DNA of 64,000 nt. Origin: Pontibacter flavimaris (GTDB lineage: Bacteria; Bacteroidota; Bacteroidia; Cytophagales; Hymenobacteraceae). Numbering within the stretch: position 1 is the first letter of the stretch; each line of letters opens with the position of its first letter. The notes below the pieces were generated by a model. That model saw only the letters and a program-made list of their open reading frames with translations, was not told the DNA's origin and did no database searches. The stretch covers positions 186,001 to 250,000 of the forward strand of contig NZ_LVWA01000010.1 in the NCBI RefSeq assembly GCF_001907195.1, written 5' to 3'. Of the stretch, positions 9,320 to 19,049 are shown piece after piece. Position numbers and translations under genes: made by a program.

Positions 9320-9712
9320 ATGGCTCAGAAAAGAAAAGATAAAGCTAAAAAGCGAGTAGTAATTGTTGAACCTACTGGCCAAGTACATATCAAAGCCTCT
9401 TTCAACAACATTATTATATCAGTAACCAATAATGCAGGACAAGTTATCTCTTGGGCTTCTGCTGGTAAGATGGGCTTTAAGGGTTCTAAAAAGAACACTC
9501 CTTATGCTGCACAAATGGCCGCTGCTGACTGCGCAAAGGTTGCTTATGACCTTGGCATGCGTAAGGCAGAAGTTTTTGTTAAGGGACCAGGCGCAGGCAG
9601 AGAGTCTGCTATCCGTACCGTGCAAAACACTGGCATCGAAGTAACGATCATCAAAGACGTTACTCCACTGCCGCACAACGGTTGCCGTCCACCAAAACGC
9701 AGAAGAGTTTAA
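9320..9712 (+). CDS. rpsK: 30S ribosomal protein S11
   Basis: S11 lies on the 30S platform near the mRNA exit. The 130-residue product contains [37 protein letters not shown] and the C-terminal [16 protein letters not shown], all diagnostic. Length is standard, and the gene lies between S13 and S4 as usual. Confidence 0.98.
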   Translation: MAQKRKDKAKKRVVIVEPTGQVHIKASFNNIIISVTNNAGQVISWASAGKMGFKGSKKNTPYAAQMAAADCAKVAYDLGMRKAEVFVKGPGAGRESAIRTVQNTGIEVTIIKDVTPLPHNGCRPPKRRRV

Positions 9713-9733
9713 TTTCAAAATAGAGAATCAGAA

Positions 9734-10339
9734 ATGGCAAGATATACAGGTCCCAAGAGTAAAATCTCCAGACGTTTCAACGAGGAAATATTTGGCCCTA
9801 GCAAGGCGCTAAAGAAGAAAAGCTATCCTCCAGGGCAGCACGGTCGTGGCCGCCGCAAGAAACTGTCTGAGTATGCTATTCAGCTTACTGAAAAGCAGAA
9901 AGCAAAATATATATACGGTGTTCTGGAGAAGCAGTTCGCTAACTTGTTCGAGAAGGCGCAAAGAAAAGGAGGCATTGCAGGTGAGAACCTTCTTGCCCTG
10001 TTGGAGGCCAGACTGGACAATACTGTTTACCGTTTAGGCATCGCCCCAACTAGAAGAGCAGCACGCCAGCTTGTACTACACAAGCACATTTTGGTTAATG
10101 GTGAAATTGTAAACATCCCTTCTTATTCTCTTAAAATAGGTGATGTTGTGGCTGTACGTGAGAAGTCTAAATCTCTTGAGGCTATCACTACTAGTTTGAC
10201 TGTGCGTAACGCGCGTCAGTTTAACTGGTTAGAGTGGGATGCTAGCGAAATGGCTGGTAAGTTTGTGTCTACTCCTGAGAGAGACCAGATTCCTGAGAAA
10301 ATTCAGGAGCAGCTGATCGTTGAGCTTTACTCTAAGTAA
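9734..10339 (+). CDS. rpsD: 30S ribosomal protein S4
   Basis: S4 is a primary 16S rRNA binder and, in E. coli, the alpha-operon repressor. The 201-residue product starts [20 protein letters not shown] and has the S4 RNA-binding domain near residues 92-150 ([20 protein letters not shown], then [10 protein letters not shown]). The N-terminal region lacks the cysteine zinc knuckle. It is followed after 37 bases by rpoA. Confidence 0.98.
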   Translation: MARYTGPKSKISRRFNEEIFGPSKALKKKSYPPGQHGRGRRKKLSEYAIQLTEKQKAKYIYGVLEKQFANLFEKAQRKGGIAGENLLALLEARLDNTVYRLGIAPTRRAARQLVLHKHILVNGEIVNIPSYSLKIGDVVAVREKSKSLEAITTSLTVRNARQFNWLEWDASEMAGKFVSTPERDQIPEKIQEQLIVELYSK

Positions 10340-10376
10340 GCCGCATAATCAATTTATAACCTTTAACACTGCAAGT

Positions 10377-11366
10377 ATGTCAATATTAGCATTTCAAATG
10401 CCAGAGAAAGTTGTAATGGAAAAAGCCGACGACTTTCATGGTTTATTTGAATTCAAGCCGCTTGAAAAAGGTTACGGGGTAACCATCGGTAATGCTTTGC
10501 GAAGAATCCTTCTTTCTTCTTTGGAGGGATATGCCATTACCAGCATTCGCTTAGGTGGTGTACTGCATGAGTTCTCGTCTGTTGAAGGGGTGGTTGAGGA
10601 TGTATCTGATATTATTCTCAACCTGAAGATGGTTCGCTTTAAGAAGATAAGCGAAGTGGTAGACGAAAGAATCACTGTTTCATTCAGTGGTCAGGATACG
10701 TTCAGAGCTGGTGATATCAACAAGTTTACTTCAAGCTTTGAGGTGCTGAACCCCGAGTTGGTTATTTGCCACCTCGACTCCAGCGTAAACTTTGAACTGG
10801 AGATAACAATTCAGAAAGGCCGTGGATACGTGCCTGCTGAAGAGAATAAACCAGTTGAGCAGGTGTTCGGACAGATTTCTATCGACGCTATCTACACGCC
10901 GATCAAGAACGTGAAGTTTAGTGTAGAGAATACACGTGTGGAGCAGAAGACTGACTACGAGAAACTTGTTCTTGACATACAGACAGATGGCTCTATTCAT
11001 CCGGAAGATGCCTTGAAGGGTGCAGCTAACATCCTTATCCAGCACTTCATGTTGTTCTCTGACAACACCATGACCTTTGAGACAGCCAAGCCGGAAGAAG
11101 AGGAGGCCGTTGACGAAGAACTGCTGCACATGCGCAAGGTTCTCAAGACACCTCTTCAGGATATGGACCTTTCTGTTCGTGCCTACAACTGCCTGAAGGC
11201 CGCCGATATCAAAACACTCGGTGACCTGGTACAGTTGGACATTGCGGACATGATGAAGTTCAGAAACTTCGGCAAGAAGTCTTTGACAGAACTCGAGAAC
11301 CTGGTTCAGGAGAAAGGCCTTACTTTCGGTATGGATCTTTCTAAGTATAAATTAGAGGAAGAATAA
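10377..11366 (+). CDS. rpoA: DNA-directed RNA polymerase subunit alpha
   Basis: Alpha dimerises to nucleate polymerase assembly. From the ATG at 10377 the product is 329 aa and starts [15 protein letters not shown]; an upstream in-frame start at 10320 would overlap rpsD and add 19 residues unlike the family. The N-terminal domain has [20 protein letters not shown], and the C-terminal DNA-binding domain has [20 protein letters not shown] and [16 protein letters not shown]. An AAGTATA heptamer lies at 11343-11349 near the 3' end. Confidence 0.97.
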   Translation: MSILAFQMPEKVVMEKADDFHGLFEFKPLEKGYGVTIGNALRRILLSSLEGYAITSIRLGGVLHEFSSVEGVVEDVSDIILNLKMVRFKKISEVVDERITVSFSGQDTFRAGDINKFTSSFEVLNPELVICHLDSSVNFELEITIQKGRGYVPAEENKPVEQVFGQISIDAIYTPIKNVKFSVENTRVEQKTDYEKLVLDIQTDGSIHPEDALKGAANILIQHFMLFSDNTMTFETAKPEEEEAVDEELLHMRKVLKTPLQDMDLSVRAYNCLKAADIKTLGDLVQLDIADMMKFRNFGKKSLTELENLVQEKGLTFGMDLSKYKLEEE

Positions 11367-11439
11367 AATTTAATCCTACGGCATAATTCCCGATCCCGCT
11401 TAGGTTGATCGACGGTATGCACGTGCACAATTCAAAATA

Positions 11440-11973
11440 ATGAGACACGGTAAAAAAATTAATCACTTAGGAAGAACCGCTTCGCACCGTAAGGCTATGT
11501 TGTCTAACCTGGCATCATCCCTTATCCTGCACAAGCGTGTTTCTACTACAGTAGCAAAAGCTAAAGCACTTCGTAAATACGTGGAGCCTCTGCTTACAAA
11601 GTCTAAGAACGACACGACACACTCCAGAAGAACAGTATTTGCTTATCTTCAGAACAAGGAGTCTGTTAAGGAGCTTTTTGATGATGTGTCTGTTAAAATC
11701 GCTAACAGACCAGGTGGCTATACCCGTATCCTGAAGACAGGCTACAGACTGGGTGACAACGCAGAGATGTGTGTGATCGAGCTGGTAGACTACAACGAGG
11801 ATATGCTGGCCACAACCGGTACAGCTGCTGCTGGCGCCAAGAAAACACGTCGTCGTGGCGGTAAGAAGAAGGCTGAGGACACTGCTGCTGCTGAGGCTAA
11901 GGCCCCGGAGGCAACTGATGCTCCTGCTGCTGAGTCTAACGAAGCTAACGAAGAGACAAATGATGCTAAATAA
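11440..11973 (+). CDS. rplQ: 50S ribosomal protein L17 with extended tail
   Basis: L17 is close to the polypeptide exit. Residues 1-120 are standard ([20 protein letters not shown], ending in the block [20 protein letters not shown]). The protein is 177 aa against about 120-130 in E. coli. The extra C-terminus is first basic ([11 protein letters not shown]), then Ala/Glu-rich and probably disordered. It is the last ribosomal gene of the cluster, and a strong terminator follows 20 bases on. Confidence 0.96.
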   Translation: MRHGKKINHLGRTASHRKAMLSNLASSLILHKRVSTTVAKAKALRKYVEPLLTKSKNDTTHSRRTVFAYLQNKESVKELFDDVSVKIANRPGGYTRILKTGYRLGDNAEMCVIELVDYNEDMLATTGTAAAGAKKTRRRGGKKKAEDTAAAEAKAPEATDAPAAESNEANEETNDAK

Positions 11974-11993
11974 GCGCTGTTTGTAAATATCTT

Positions 11994-12026
11994 AAAGGGA
12001 CATGGCGTAAGTCGTGTCCCTTTTTT
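11994..12026 (+). terminator. Rho-independent terminator after rplQ
   Basis: A 9-bp stem, AAAGGGACA paired with TGTCCCTTT, around a 12-base loop and followed by a run of T. It closes the ribosomal protein cluster and separates it from carA. Confidence 0.88.
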
Positions 12027-12048
12027 ATGTTTGTAATAATCCTTTAAC

Positions 12049-13164
12049 ATGAAAAAACATACTTCATCAGAGGCAATTCTTTTATTGGAAGACGGTACGA
12101 TGTACAAGGGCAAGAGCTTAGGGCGGATAGGAACGTCTGGCGGTGAGCTTTGCTTCAACACAGGTATGACCGGCTACCAGGAAATATTTACGGACCCATC
12201 CTACTACGGACAGATTGTGGTGAACACGGTATCGCACGTGGGCAACTATGGCGTGCAGCACCAGGAGGTGGAGTCCGACAGGGTACAGATCAACGGGTTG
12301 GTCTGTAAAGACTTTTCGCATCACTTCTCCAGGAAGACAGCTGAGGGTTCATTGCAGGAGTATTTCGAGAAGGCAGGTGTGGTAGGCATTTGCGAGATAG
12401 ACACACGCTCGCTCGTTCGCCACATCAGGGACAAGGGCGCCATGAACGCCATCGTGTCATCGGAAATAACTGATGTGGAGGAACTGCGTAAGAGGCTGGC
12501 AGAAGTGCCGTCGATGGCAGGTCTGGAGCTTTCATCGCACGTTAGCACACCGGAGATCTACCACATGGTCCCGGATGAGGTAAAGTATAAAGTGGCCGTG
12601 CTCGACCTGGGCGTGAAGCGCAATAGCCTGAACAACTTTATGCAGCGCGGCTGCGAGGTGAAGGTGTACCCGTTCAACACTCCGTTTGAGGAAATGGAGA
12701 AGTGGAACCCCGACGGCTACTTTATATCGAATGGCCCCGGCGACCCGGCTGCTACTAGAGATGCGGTGATCAGCGTGAAGCAGATCCTGGAGAAGGAGAA
12801 GCCGATGTTCGGGATTTGTATGGGCCACCAGGTGCTGGCGCAGGCAAACGGCATTGCCACCTATAAGATGCACAATGGCCACAGGGGCCTAAACCACCCG
12901 GTGAAGAACCTGCTGACCGGAAGGAGCGAGATCACTAGCCAGAACCACGGCTTTGTGGTGGACATGGAGCAGCTGAAGAACCATCCGGAGGTGGAAATCA
13001 CGCACATCAACCTGAACGATAATACCGTTGAGGGCATGCGCATGCGAACCAAGCCGGCCTTCTCGGTACAGTACCACCCGGAATCATCGCCCGGGCCGCA
13101 CGACTCCACCTACTTGTTCGATGAGTTTGTGGCCCTGCTAGAGAAGAGTAAAAACAAAGTATAA
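12049..13164 (+). CDS. carA: Carbamoyl-phosphate synthase small subunit
   Basis: CarA is the glutaminase subunit that feeds ammonia to CarB for carbamoyl phosphate, the precursor of pyrimidines and arginine. The 371-residue product has the N-terminal CarA domain (GGELCFNTGMTGYQEIFTDP) and a class I glutamine amidotransferase domain. The nucleophile is C257 in GICMGHQ, with H343 and E345 in YHPESSPGPHDS. carB is not in the window. Base composition rises in G+C here compared with the ribosomal genes. Confidence 0.97.
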   Translation: MKKHTSSEAILLLEDGTMYKGKSLGRIGTSGGELCFNTGMTGYQEIFTDPSYYGQIVVNTVSHVGNYGVQHQEVESDRVQINGLVCKDFSHHFSRKTAEGSLQEYFEKAGVVGICEIDTRSLVRHIRDKGAMNAIVSSEITDVEELRKRLAEVPSMAGLELSSHVSTPEIYHMVPDEVKYKVAVLDLGVKRNSLNNFMQRGCEVKVYPFNTPFEEMEKWNPDGYFISNGPGDPAATRDAVISVKQILEKEKPMFGICMGHQVLAQANGIATYKMHNGHRGLNHPVKNLLTGRSEITSQNHGFVVDMEQLKNHPEVEITHINLNDNTVEGMRMRTKPAFSVQYHPESSPGPHDSTYLFDEFVALLEKSKNKV

Positions 13165-13173
13165 CTATCGTAA

Positions 13174-14463
<1,290 letters not shown>

Positions 14464-14491
14464 AATACCATTTCTGGAAAATATATTTGGT

Positions 14492-14527
14492 AAGGCTGTG
14501 GGTTATAAGACTCACAGCCTTATTTTT
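14492..14527 (+). terminator. Rho-independent terminator after enolase
   Basis: AAGGCTGTG (14492-14500) pairs with CACAGCCTT (14513-14521) and a T-run follows. The T-run also forms part of a promoter-like box for the next gene. Confidence 0.85.
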
Positions 14528-14528
14528 G
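14521..14528 (+). promoter_or_regulatory. TAnnTTTG -7 box overlapping the enolase terminator
   Basis: TATTTTTG matches the Bacteroidota TAnnTTTG consensus, 23 bases before the FtsB/DivIC-like start. It uses the T-run of the enolase terminator. No convincing -33 element could be assigned. Confidence 0.45.
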
Positions 14529-14551
14529 TAGACACACCTTAGGCCAAAATT

Positions 14552-14848
14552 ATGATACAGCGCATCCCCAAAATATTCAGGAACTTCTATTTTATCGTCT
14601 CCTTTCTGTTTATCGTATGGATGCTGTTCTTCGACTCCAACGATTTTGTGACGCAGTACCAGATGCGCCGCCAGCTAAGCGAGCTGGAGCGCGACAAGGA
14701 GCATTACCTGGAGAAGATGGCGGAGGTGGAGAAAGACCGCAAGGAACTGATGGGCAACCCGGCGCTGCTGGAGAAGTTCGCCCGTGAGAAGTACCTGATG
14801 AAGCGCCCGAACGAGGACGTGTTCATTATTGTGCCGAAGGCAGAGTAG
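14552..14848 (+). CDS. FtsB/DivIC-like septum formation protein
   Basis: A 98-residue bitopic membrane protein. A short cytoplasmic N-terminus precedes a membrane helix around residues 11-27 (FYFIVSFLFIVWMLFF). Then comes an extracytoplasmic coiled coil (RRQLSELERDKEHYLEKMAE) and the family end LEKFAREKYLMKRPNEDVFI. FtsB/DivIC proteins bridge FtsL and FtsQ in the divisome. A location just downstream of enolase is conserved for this family, as with ftsB after eno in proteobacteria. Confidence 0.88.
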   Translation: MIQRIPKIFRNFYFIVSFLFIVWMLFFDSNDFVTQYQMRRQLSELERDKEHYLEKMAEVEKDRKELMGNPALLEKFAREKYLMKRPNEDVFIIVPKAE

Positions 14849-15318
14849 GAGGTATAGTTTATAGTTAAAAGTGAAGAGTGGGCAGCGCTGCTGCAAAGTA
14901 TAAGGTATAACCCGTCCAACACAGTGGCACAAGCATCCGCTTCGGGGCTCTTGGTTTCATAGTAGACCTTGCTGATGCGCACCGTTGCCCGGTGCTCCAG
15001 GTATAAAACTTATACTTTAGCCTGCCCTTCTTTAAAGTATAAAGTATAAAGGCTACCGTAAGTGCGAAATCTTTCTTGGGTGTGACACGCGTTTCGCTAC
15101 AGGAAAGGGCGCAGTCCGCAGGTTTATACTTTAGTACAGGCCATACCGCATTTCGCCCCGAAACGCATTGCCGCCGGAGGTTCCAGGTATGGATTTTATA
15201 TGACGGGTATATACCGATTATCCTCCCGGCCCAAAACAAATCCCTCCCCAAATAATTTGTAACTTTGTAGTACAGCGCTGCGGCCGAACGGCGGCGGGCT
15301 CACGTAATTACAGATACT
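14849..15318 (+). other. 470-bp gene-free leader upstream of hscA
   Basis: No plausible gene. It holds five AAGTATA/TATACTT heptamers (14896, 15011, 15035, 15042, 15125), a GC-rich central part, and a fragment near 14930-14950 resembling the GGCACAAGC...GC repeat seen elsewhere. A TAnnTTTG box lies at its 3' end. Confidence 0.6.
15260..15267 (+). promoter_or_regulatory. TAnnTTTG -7 box upstream of hscA
   Basis: TAACTTTG fits the Bacteroidota -7 consensus 51 bases before the hscA ATG. No -33 TTG is evident at 19-20 bases. Confidence 0.45.
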
Positions 15319-17184
15319 ATGGCAAAAGTTGCAATAAACCTTTCTACAGGAGCTCTTCAGCAGGAAGAGGTGATAGTGGGTATAGATTTGGGAACGACCA
15401 ACAGCCTGGTGGCCTACATCCACCCGGAAGATAAAAAGCCGATCGCGATCAACGACCAGGGCCGCGGAGCCATTGTGCCGTCGGTGGTGCACTTTACGCA
15501 GCAGGGCGACACAATTGTGGGCACCGAGGCCAAGGAATACCTAACCACTGACCCGGCGAATACTTTCTATTCCGTAAAGCGCCTGCTGGGCAAGTCGTAC
15601 AAGGACCTGGGCGAGCATAAGGATTATTTTGGCTACAAGATCATTGACGATAACTCGGAGGGCCTGGTGAAGATACGGGTGCAGGACAAGTTTCACTCCC
15701 CAATCGATCTGTCGGCGGAGATACTCAAAGAGCTGCGCGAGCGGGCCGAGCACTCCCTGAAAACCCCGGTGAACCGCGCCGTGATCACAGTGCCGGCCTA
15801 CTTCAACGACTCGCAGCGGCAGGCTACGCGCGATGCCGGAAAGCTGGCCGGGCTGGAGGTGCTGCGCATCGTAAACGAGCCCACGGCGGCGGCGCTGGCC
15901 TATGGCATTGGCATCGACCAAAGCGAGGAGAAAACGGTGGCGGTGTATGACCTGGGCGGCGGTACGTTTGATATCTCCATCCTCAGCATCCACCAGGGCA
16001 TATTCGAGGTGCTCTCCACGCACGGTGATACCTACCTGGGCGGCGATGACTTTGACCGCGCCATCATCAACCACTGGATTCAGGAAAACCAGCTGATCGC
16101 GGATACCGTGAACGAGGACAAGCACCTCTCGCAGGCGCTGCGCCTGAAGGCGGAGGAGGCGAAGCGAACACTGAGTGCACAGGAAGTATACACGGGCACC
16201 ATCAACGGAAACATTGATTGCCACCTGGAGCGCCATACCTTCGAGACGCTGATCGCGCCGACCGTTGCCCGCACCATCGAGAGCTGCAGGCAGGCCATGG
16301 CCGATGCCAAGCTGCAGCCGGAGCAGATTGATGCGGTGATCATGGTGGGAGGCTCCACGCGGGTGCCGATGGTGTACGAGGCAGTGTCAGAGTTCTTTGG
16401 GAAACCAGCCAACAACCAGCTGAACCCGGATGAGGTAGTGGCCCTGGGCGCCGCCATTCAGGCAGACATCCTGGCGGGAAACCGTAAAGACATCCTGCTG
16501 CTGGACGTAACGCCGCTTACGCTGGGCATCGAAACGATGGGTGGCCTGATGGACCCGATCATCCCCCGAAACTCCAAGATCCCGACCAAAGCCGGGCGCC
16601 AGTATACCACCTCGGTAGACGGACAGGTGAACATGAAGATATCGGTTTACCAGGGCGAGCGCGACGTGGTGCAGGAAAACCGCAAACTGGCCGAGTTCGA
16701 CCTGAGAGGTATACCCGCCATGCCGGCCGGCTTCCCGAAGGTGGACGTGAACTTTATACTTAACGCCGACGGCATCCTAAAGGTAGAGGCCATTGAACTG
16801 CGCTCCGGCGTGCGCCAGGAAGTGGAGGTGAAGCCGCAGTATGGCCTGACTGACGAGCAGGTGGAGCAGATGCTGATGGATTCCATCACCCACGCCAAGG
16901 ACGACGTGGCCACGCGGATGCAGGTGGAGGCGCGCACCACGGCCGAGCAGATGCTCTACCAGGTGGAGCGCTTTGTGGAGAAGAACGGCCAGCACCTGAC
17001 GGAGGAGGAGATCAGCCTGACGCGGGAGAACCTGCAGAAGCTGAAGGACGTGTTAGCCGCCGGAGGCGATAAGGACGCTATCTACGCAGCCATCGACAGG
17101 CTAGAGGAGCAGACCAGCCCGTTTGCCGAGCGTGTGATGCAGATCTCCATTAAGCAGGCCATGGCCGGTAAAAAGATCGAGTAA
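15319..17184 (+). CDS. hscA: Hsp70-family chaperone HscA (Fe-S assembly type)
   Basis: An Hsp70 ATP-dependent chaperone, 621 aa. The nucleotide-binding domain begins with GIDLGTTNS at residues 21-29 and includes [15 protein letters not shown] and [12 protein letters not shown]. The substrate-binding domain starts near [16 protein letters not shown]. Length and the N-terminal extension before GIDLGTT (20 residues) suit HscA better than DnaK, and the Gly-rich DnaK tail is missing. No isc genes are adjacent, so the iron-sulfur role is inferred from the family. Two heptamer copies lie inside the gene. Confidence 0.82.
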   Translation: MAKVAINLSTGALQQEEVIVGIDLGTTNSLVAYIHPEDKKPIAINDQGRGAIVPSVVHFTQQGDTIVGTEAKEYLTTDPANTFYSVKRLLGKSYKDLGEHKDYFGYKIIDDNSEGLVKIRVQDKFHSPIDLSAEILKELRERAEHSLKTPVNRAVITVPAYFNDSQRQATRDAGKLAGLEVLRIVNEPTAAALAYGIGIDQSEEKTVAVYDLGGGTFDISILSIHQGIFEVLSTHGDTYLGGDDFDRAIINHWIQENQLIADTVNEDKHLSQALRLKAEEAKRTLSAQEVYTGTINGNIDCHLERHTFETLIAPTVARTIESCRQAMADAKLQPEQIDAVIMVGGSTRVPMVYEAVSEFFGKPANNQLNPDEVVALGAAIQADILAGNRKDILLLDVTPLTLGIETMGGLMDPIIPRNSKIPTKAGRQYTTSVDGQVNMKISVYQGERDVVQENRKLAEFDLRGIPAMPAGFPKVDVNFILNADGILKVEAIELRSGVRQEVEVKPQYGLTDEQVEQMLMDSITHAKDDVATRMQVEARTTAEQMLYQVERFVEKNGQHLTEEEISLTRENLQKLKDVLAAGGDKDAIYAAIDRLEEQTSPFAERVMQISIKQAMAGKKIE

Positions 17185-17235
17185 AAGTATGGATCAGCCT
17201 CTGCAAGTATAATTCCGGGGCTGCATAACGAAGAA

Positions 17236-17280
17236 AATACAAAGGCGCTGGCTATACTTTAGCCGGCGCCTTTGTATTTA
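17236..17280. terminator. Terminator hairpin after hscA with TATACTT in its loop
   Basis: AATACAAAGGCGC (17236-17248) pairs perfectly with GCGCCTTTGTATT (17266-17278). The 17-base loop contains TATACTT at 17253-17259. A/T-rich flanks on both sides allow termination in either direction. Confidence 0.8.
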
Positions 17281-17414
17281 TACTTGCTCTGTCTTTATAC
17301 TTTTGATGAAGCAGGATGGTACGCTTCCGTTTCGGATATCCCCTTTTTTTGCGGAGATACTACGGAAGAGGAGGAAATCAGATTACCTCCTCCTAAGCCG
17401 GGCAATGGCCCTGG

Positions 17415-17765
17415 TTATTGTCCTATGGCCTGGAGCACGAACTGCAGCAGGCTAAAGTTAAAGTATAGCAGGGTGGCCGCCACGATCACTCCAACCATCA
17501 CGCTGGCGTACGGCGCATCCTGCTCCTGCACTTCCCGCACGCCCCAGTACACGTAGCCGATAAGGGCCAGCAGGGCGTAGAGCAGCAGCAGAGCGGGTAT
17601 GGCCAGCAGCACCTCCAAGGAGGCGATGCGCCAGAAGTAGTTCAGCCCCAGCCAGAACAGGTTCAGCGTCCACGATACGACCAGCATCAGGATGCTGCGC
17701 TTGCCTGAGATAAGCCCTATACTTCTGAAAAATCGTGCCGTTGCCGTGCCTCCTCCCGCTGCCAT
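17415..17765 (-). CDS. Small integral membrane protein, unknown function
   Basis: A 116-residue hypothetical protein starting MAAGGGTATARFFRS. Three hydrophobic segments are apparent: around LMLVVSWTLNLFWLGLNYF, LLAIPALLLLYALLALIGYV, and VMVGVIVAATLLYFNFSLL near the C-terminus. I do not recognise a named family. It starts 9 bases after the dehydrogenase stop on the same strand, so the two may form an operon. Confidence 0.65.
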   Translation of the reverse strand: MAAGGGTATARFFRSIGLISGKRSILMLVVSWTLNLFWLGLNYFWRIASLEVLLAIPALLLLYALLALIGYVYWGVREVQEQDAPYASVMVGVIVAATLLYFNFSLLQFVLQAIGQ

Positions 17766-17774
17766 ACTTTTTTG

Positions 17775-18842
17775 CTATAGCTGAATGCCGAACCGCTGTG
17801 CCAAGGTCTCCAGGTCGCGCTCCACGGGCGTGAGCAGCGGGATTCCCTGAATCATGCGTATCTCTTCCGTCACCCGCTCCGGGTCTCCCGGAATAAGTAC
17901 CGCCCCCTGGCCCGGCACCACGTTTGCGCTCCGGAAGGTCTCAATCCAGTTGTCCATGTGCTGCTTAAACTCATCGGCCGGGCGGAAAGCGTCTACGCGC
18001 AGGGCCCCCAGGAAATGGCCGATCCCTTCGCCGGGCAGGTTGTCGGCCACCGGCAGGAACGCCACGAACGGCGGCACCCACGGGCCGTAGTTTGCACCGG
18101 AGAGCACAGCCGACAGAATATCCACCACAGAGGCCAGGGCATAGCCCTTGTGGCTGCCATGGTCGCGGTCGGAGCCGAGCGGGAGCAAAGCGCCGCCGTC
18201 CTTCAGCTCATCCGGGTTTGTGGAGTCCTGTCCGTCTTTCGTCTGGATCCAGCCGAGCGGGGCCCTCTTCTCCTTTCGCTGCAGTATCTCCAGCTTGCCG
18301 TTGGCAGCGGCGGCGGTGGCCAGGTCGGCTACAAATGGGGGCTGCCTGTCGGCGGGCACGGCCACGGCAATGGGGTTAGTGCCCAGCATGCGGTCTGTAG
18401 AAAAGGTGGGGGCCACCAGTGGCGAGGCATTGGTCATAGCGATGCCGATCATGTCGCTCTCCAGGGCCATCATGGCATGGTAGCCGGCAATGCCGAAGTG
18501 GTTCGAGTTTTTTACCGACACCCAGCCGGTACCCGCCTGCTCGGCCTTCTGTTTAGCGATCTCCATAGCGCGTGGGGCAACCACCAGGCCAAGGCCCGCG
18601 TCGCCATCCACGGTGGCGGTGCTGGGGGTTTCGTGCACGATACGAATGTTAGGCTTCGCATTGATGCGGCCGGCTTCCCAGAGCCTCACATAGCCGCTCA
18701 GGCGGGCCACGCCATGCGAGTCCACGCCCCGCAGGTCGGCGGAGAGCAGTACTTCGGCAGCCAGACGGGCATCGTCTGCCGGGCAGCCCATGTGCAGAAA
18801 CACCTCCTGCGTAAAATCGAGTAATTGTCGGTATGGGTACAT
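17775..18842 (-). CDS. Ldh family (type-2 malate/L-lactate) oxidoreductase
   Basis: A NAD(P)-dependent dehydrogenase of the malate/L-sulfolactate/ureidoglycolate family, unrelated to classic LDH. From the ATG at 18842 it is 355 aa, starting MYPYRQLLDFTQEVF. The catalytic-site segment RGVDSHGVARL has H43. Further family blocks are VKNSNHFGIAGYHAM, MTNASPLVAPT and GSDRDHGSHKGYALA. A TTG at 18869 would add nine residues; the ATG fits better. Substrate cannot be told from sequence. Confidence 0.88.
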   Translation of the reverse strand: MYPYRQLLDFTQEVFLHMGCPADDARLAAEVLLSADLRGVDSHGVARLSGYVRLWEAGRINAKPNIRIVHETPSTATVDGDAGLGLVVAPRAMEIAKQKAEQAGTGWVSVKNSNHFGIAGYHAMMALESDMIGIAMTNASPLVAPTFSTDRMLGTNPIAVAVPADRQPPFVADLATAAAANGKLEILQRKEKRAPLGWIQTKDGQDSTNPDELKDGGALLPLGSDRDHGSHKGYALASVVDILSAVLSGANYGPWVPPFVAFLPVADNLPGEGIGHFLGALRVDAFRPADEFKQHMDNWIETFRSANVVPGQGAVLIPGDPERVTEEIRMIQGIPLLTPVERDLETLAQRFGIQL

Positions 18843-19049
18843 GTAAACGTCTTCTGTTAAGGCCGGCAAATTAAGAAAATATCACGCCAAAGCCTTAGCT
18901 TATACTTTGTTCGCATCCTTAAAAAGGGCTAAAACTATAATTTATCGCTACTTCACCAGCTATATTACTTTTTTTCTATACTTTTCAGGCTGATTTTATA
19001 ATACTGGAACAGGCTTTGCCTTAGCCTCAGAAAGTTAGCCCCTTGTACT

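Noticed and set aside
17272..17556. 94-aa + strand frame downstream of hscA
   Set aside because: Starts in the terminator tail and overlaps the - strand membrane protein; composition is not protein-like.
17958..18824. 288-aa + strand open frame opposite the Ldh-type dehydrogenase
   Set aside because: Antisense shadow; the - strand frame has all family motifs.
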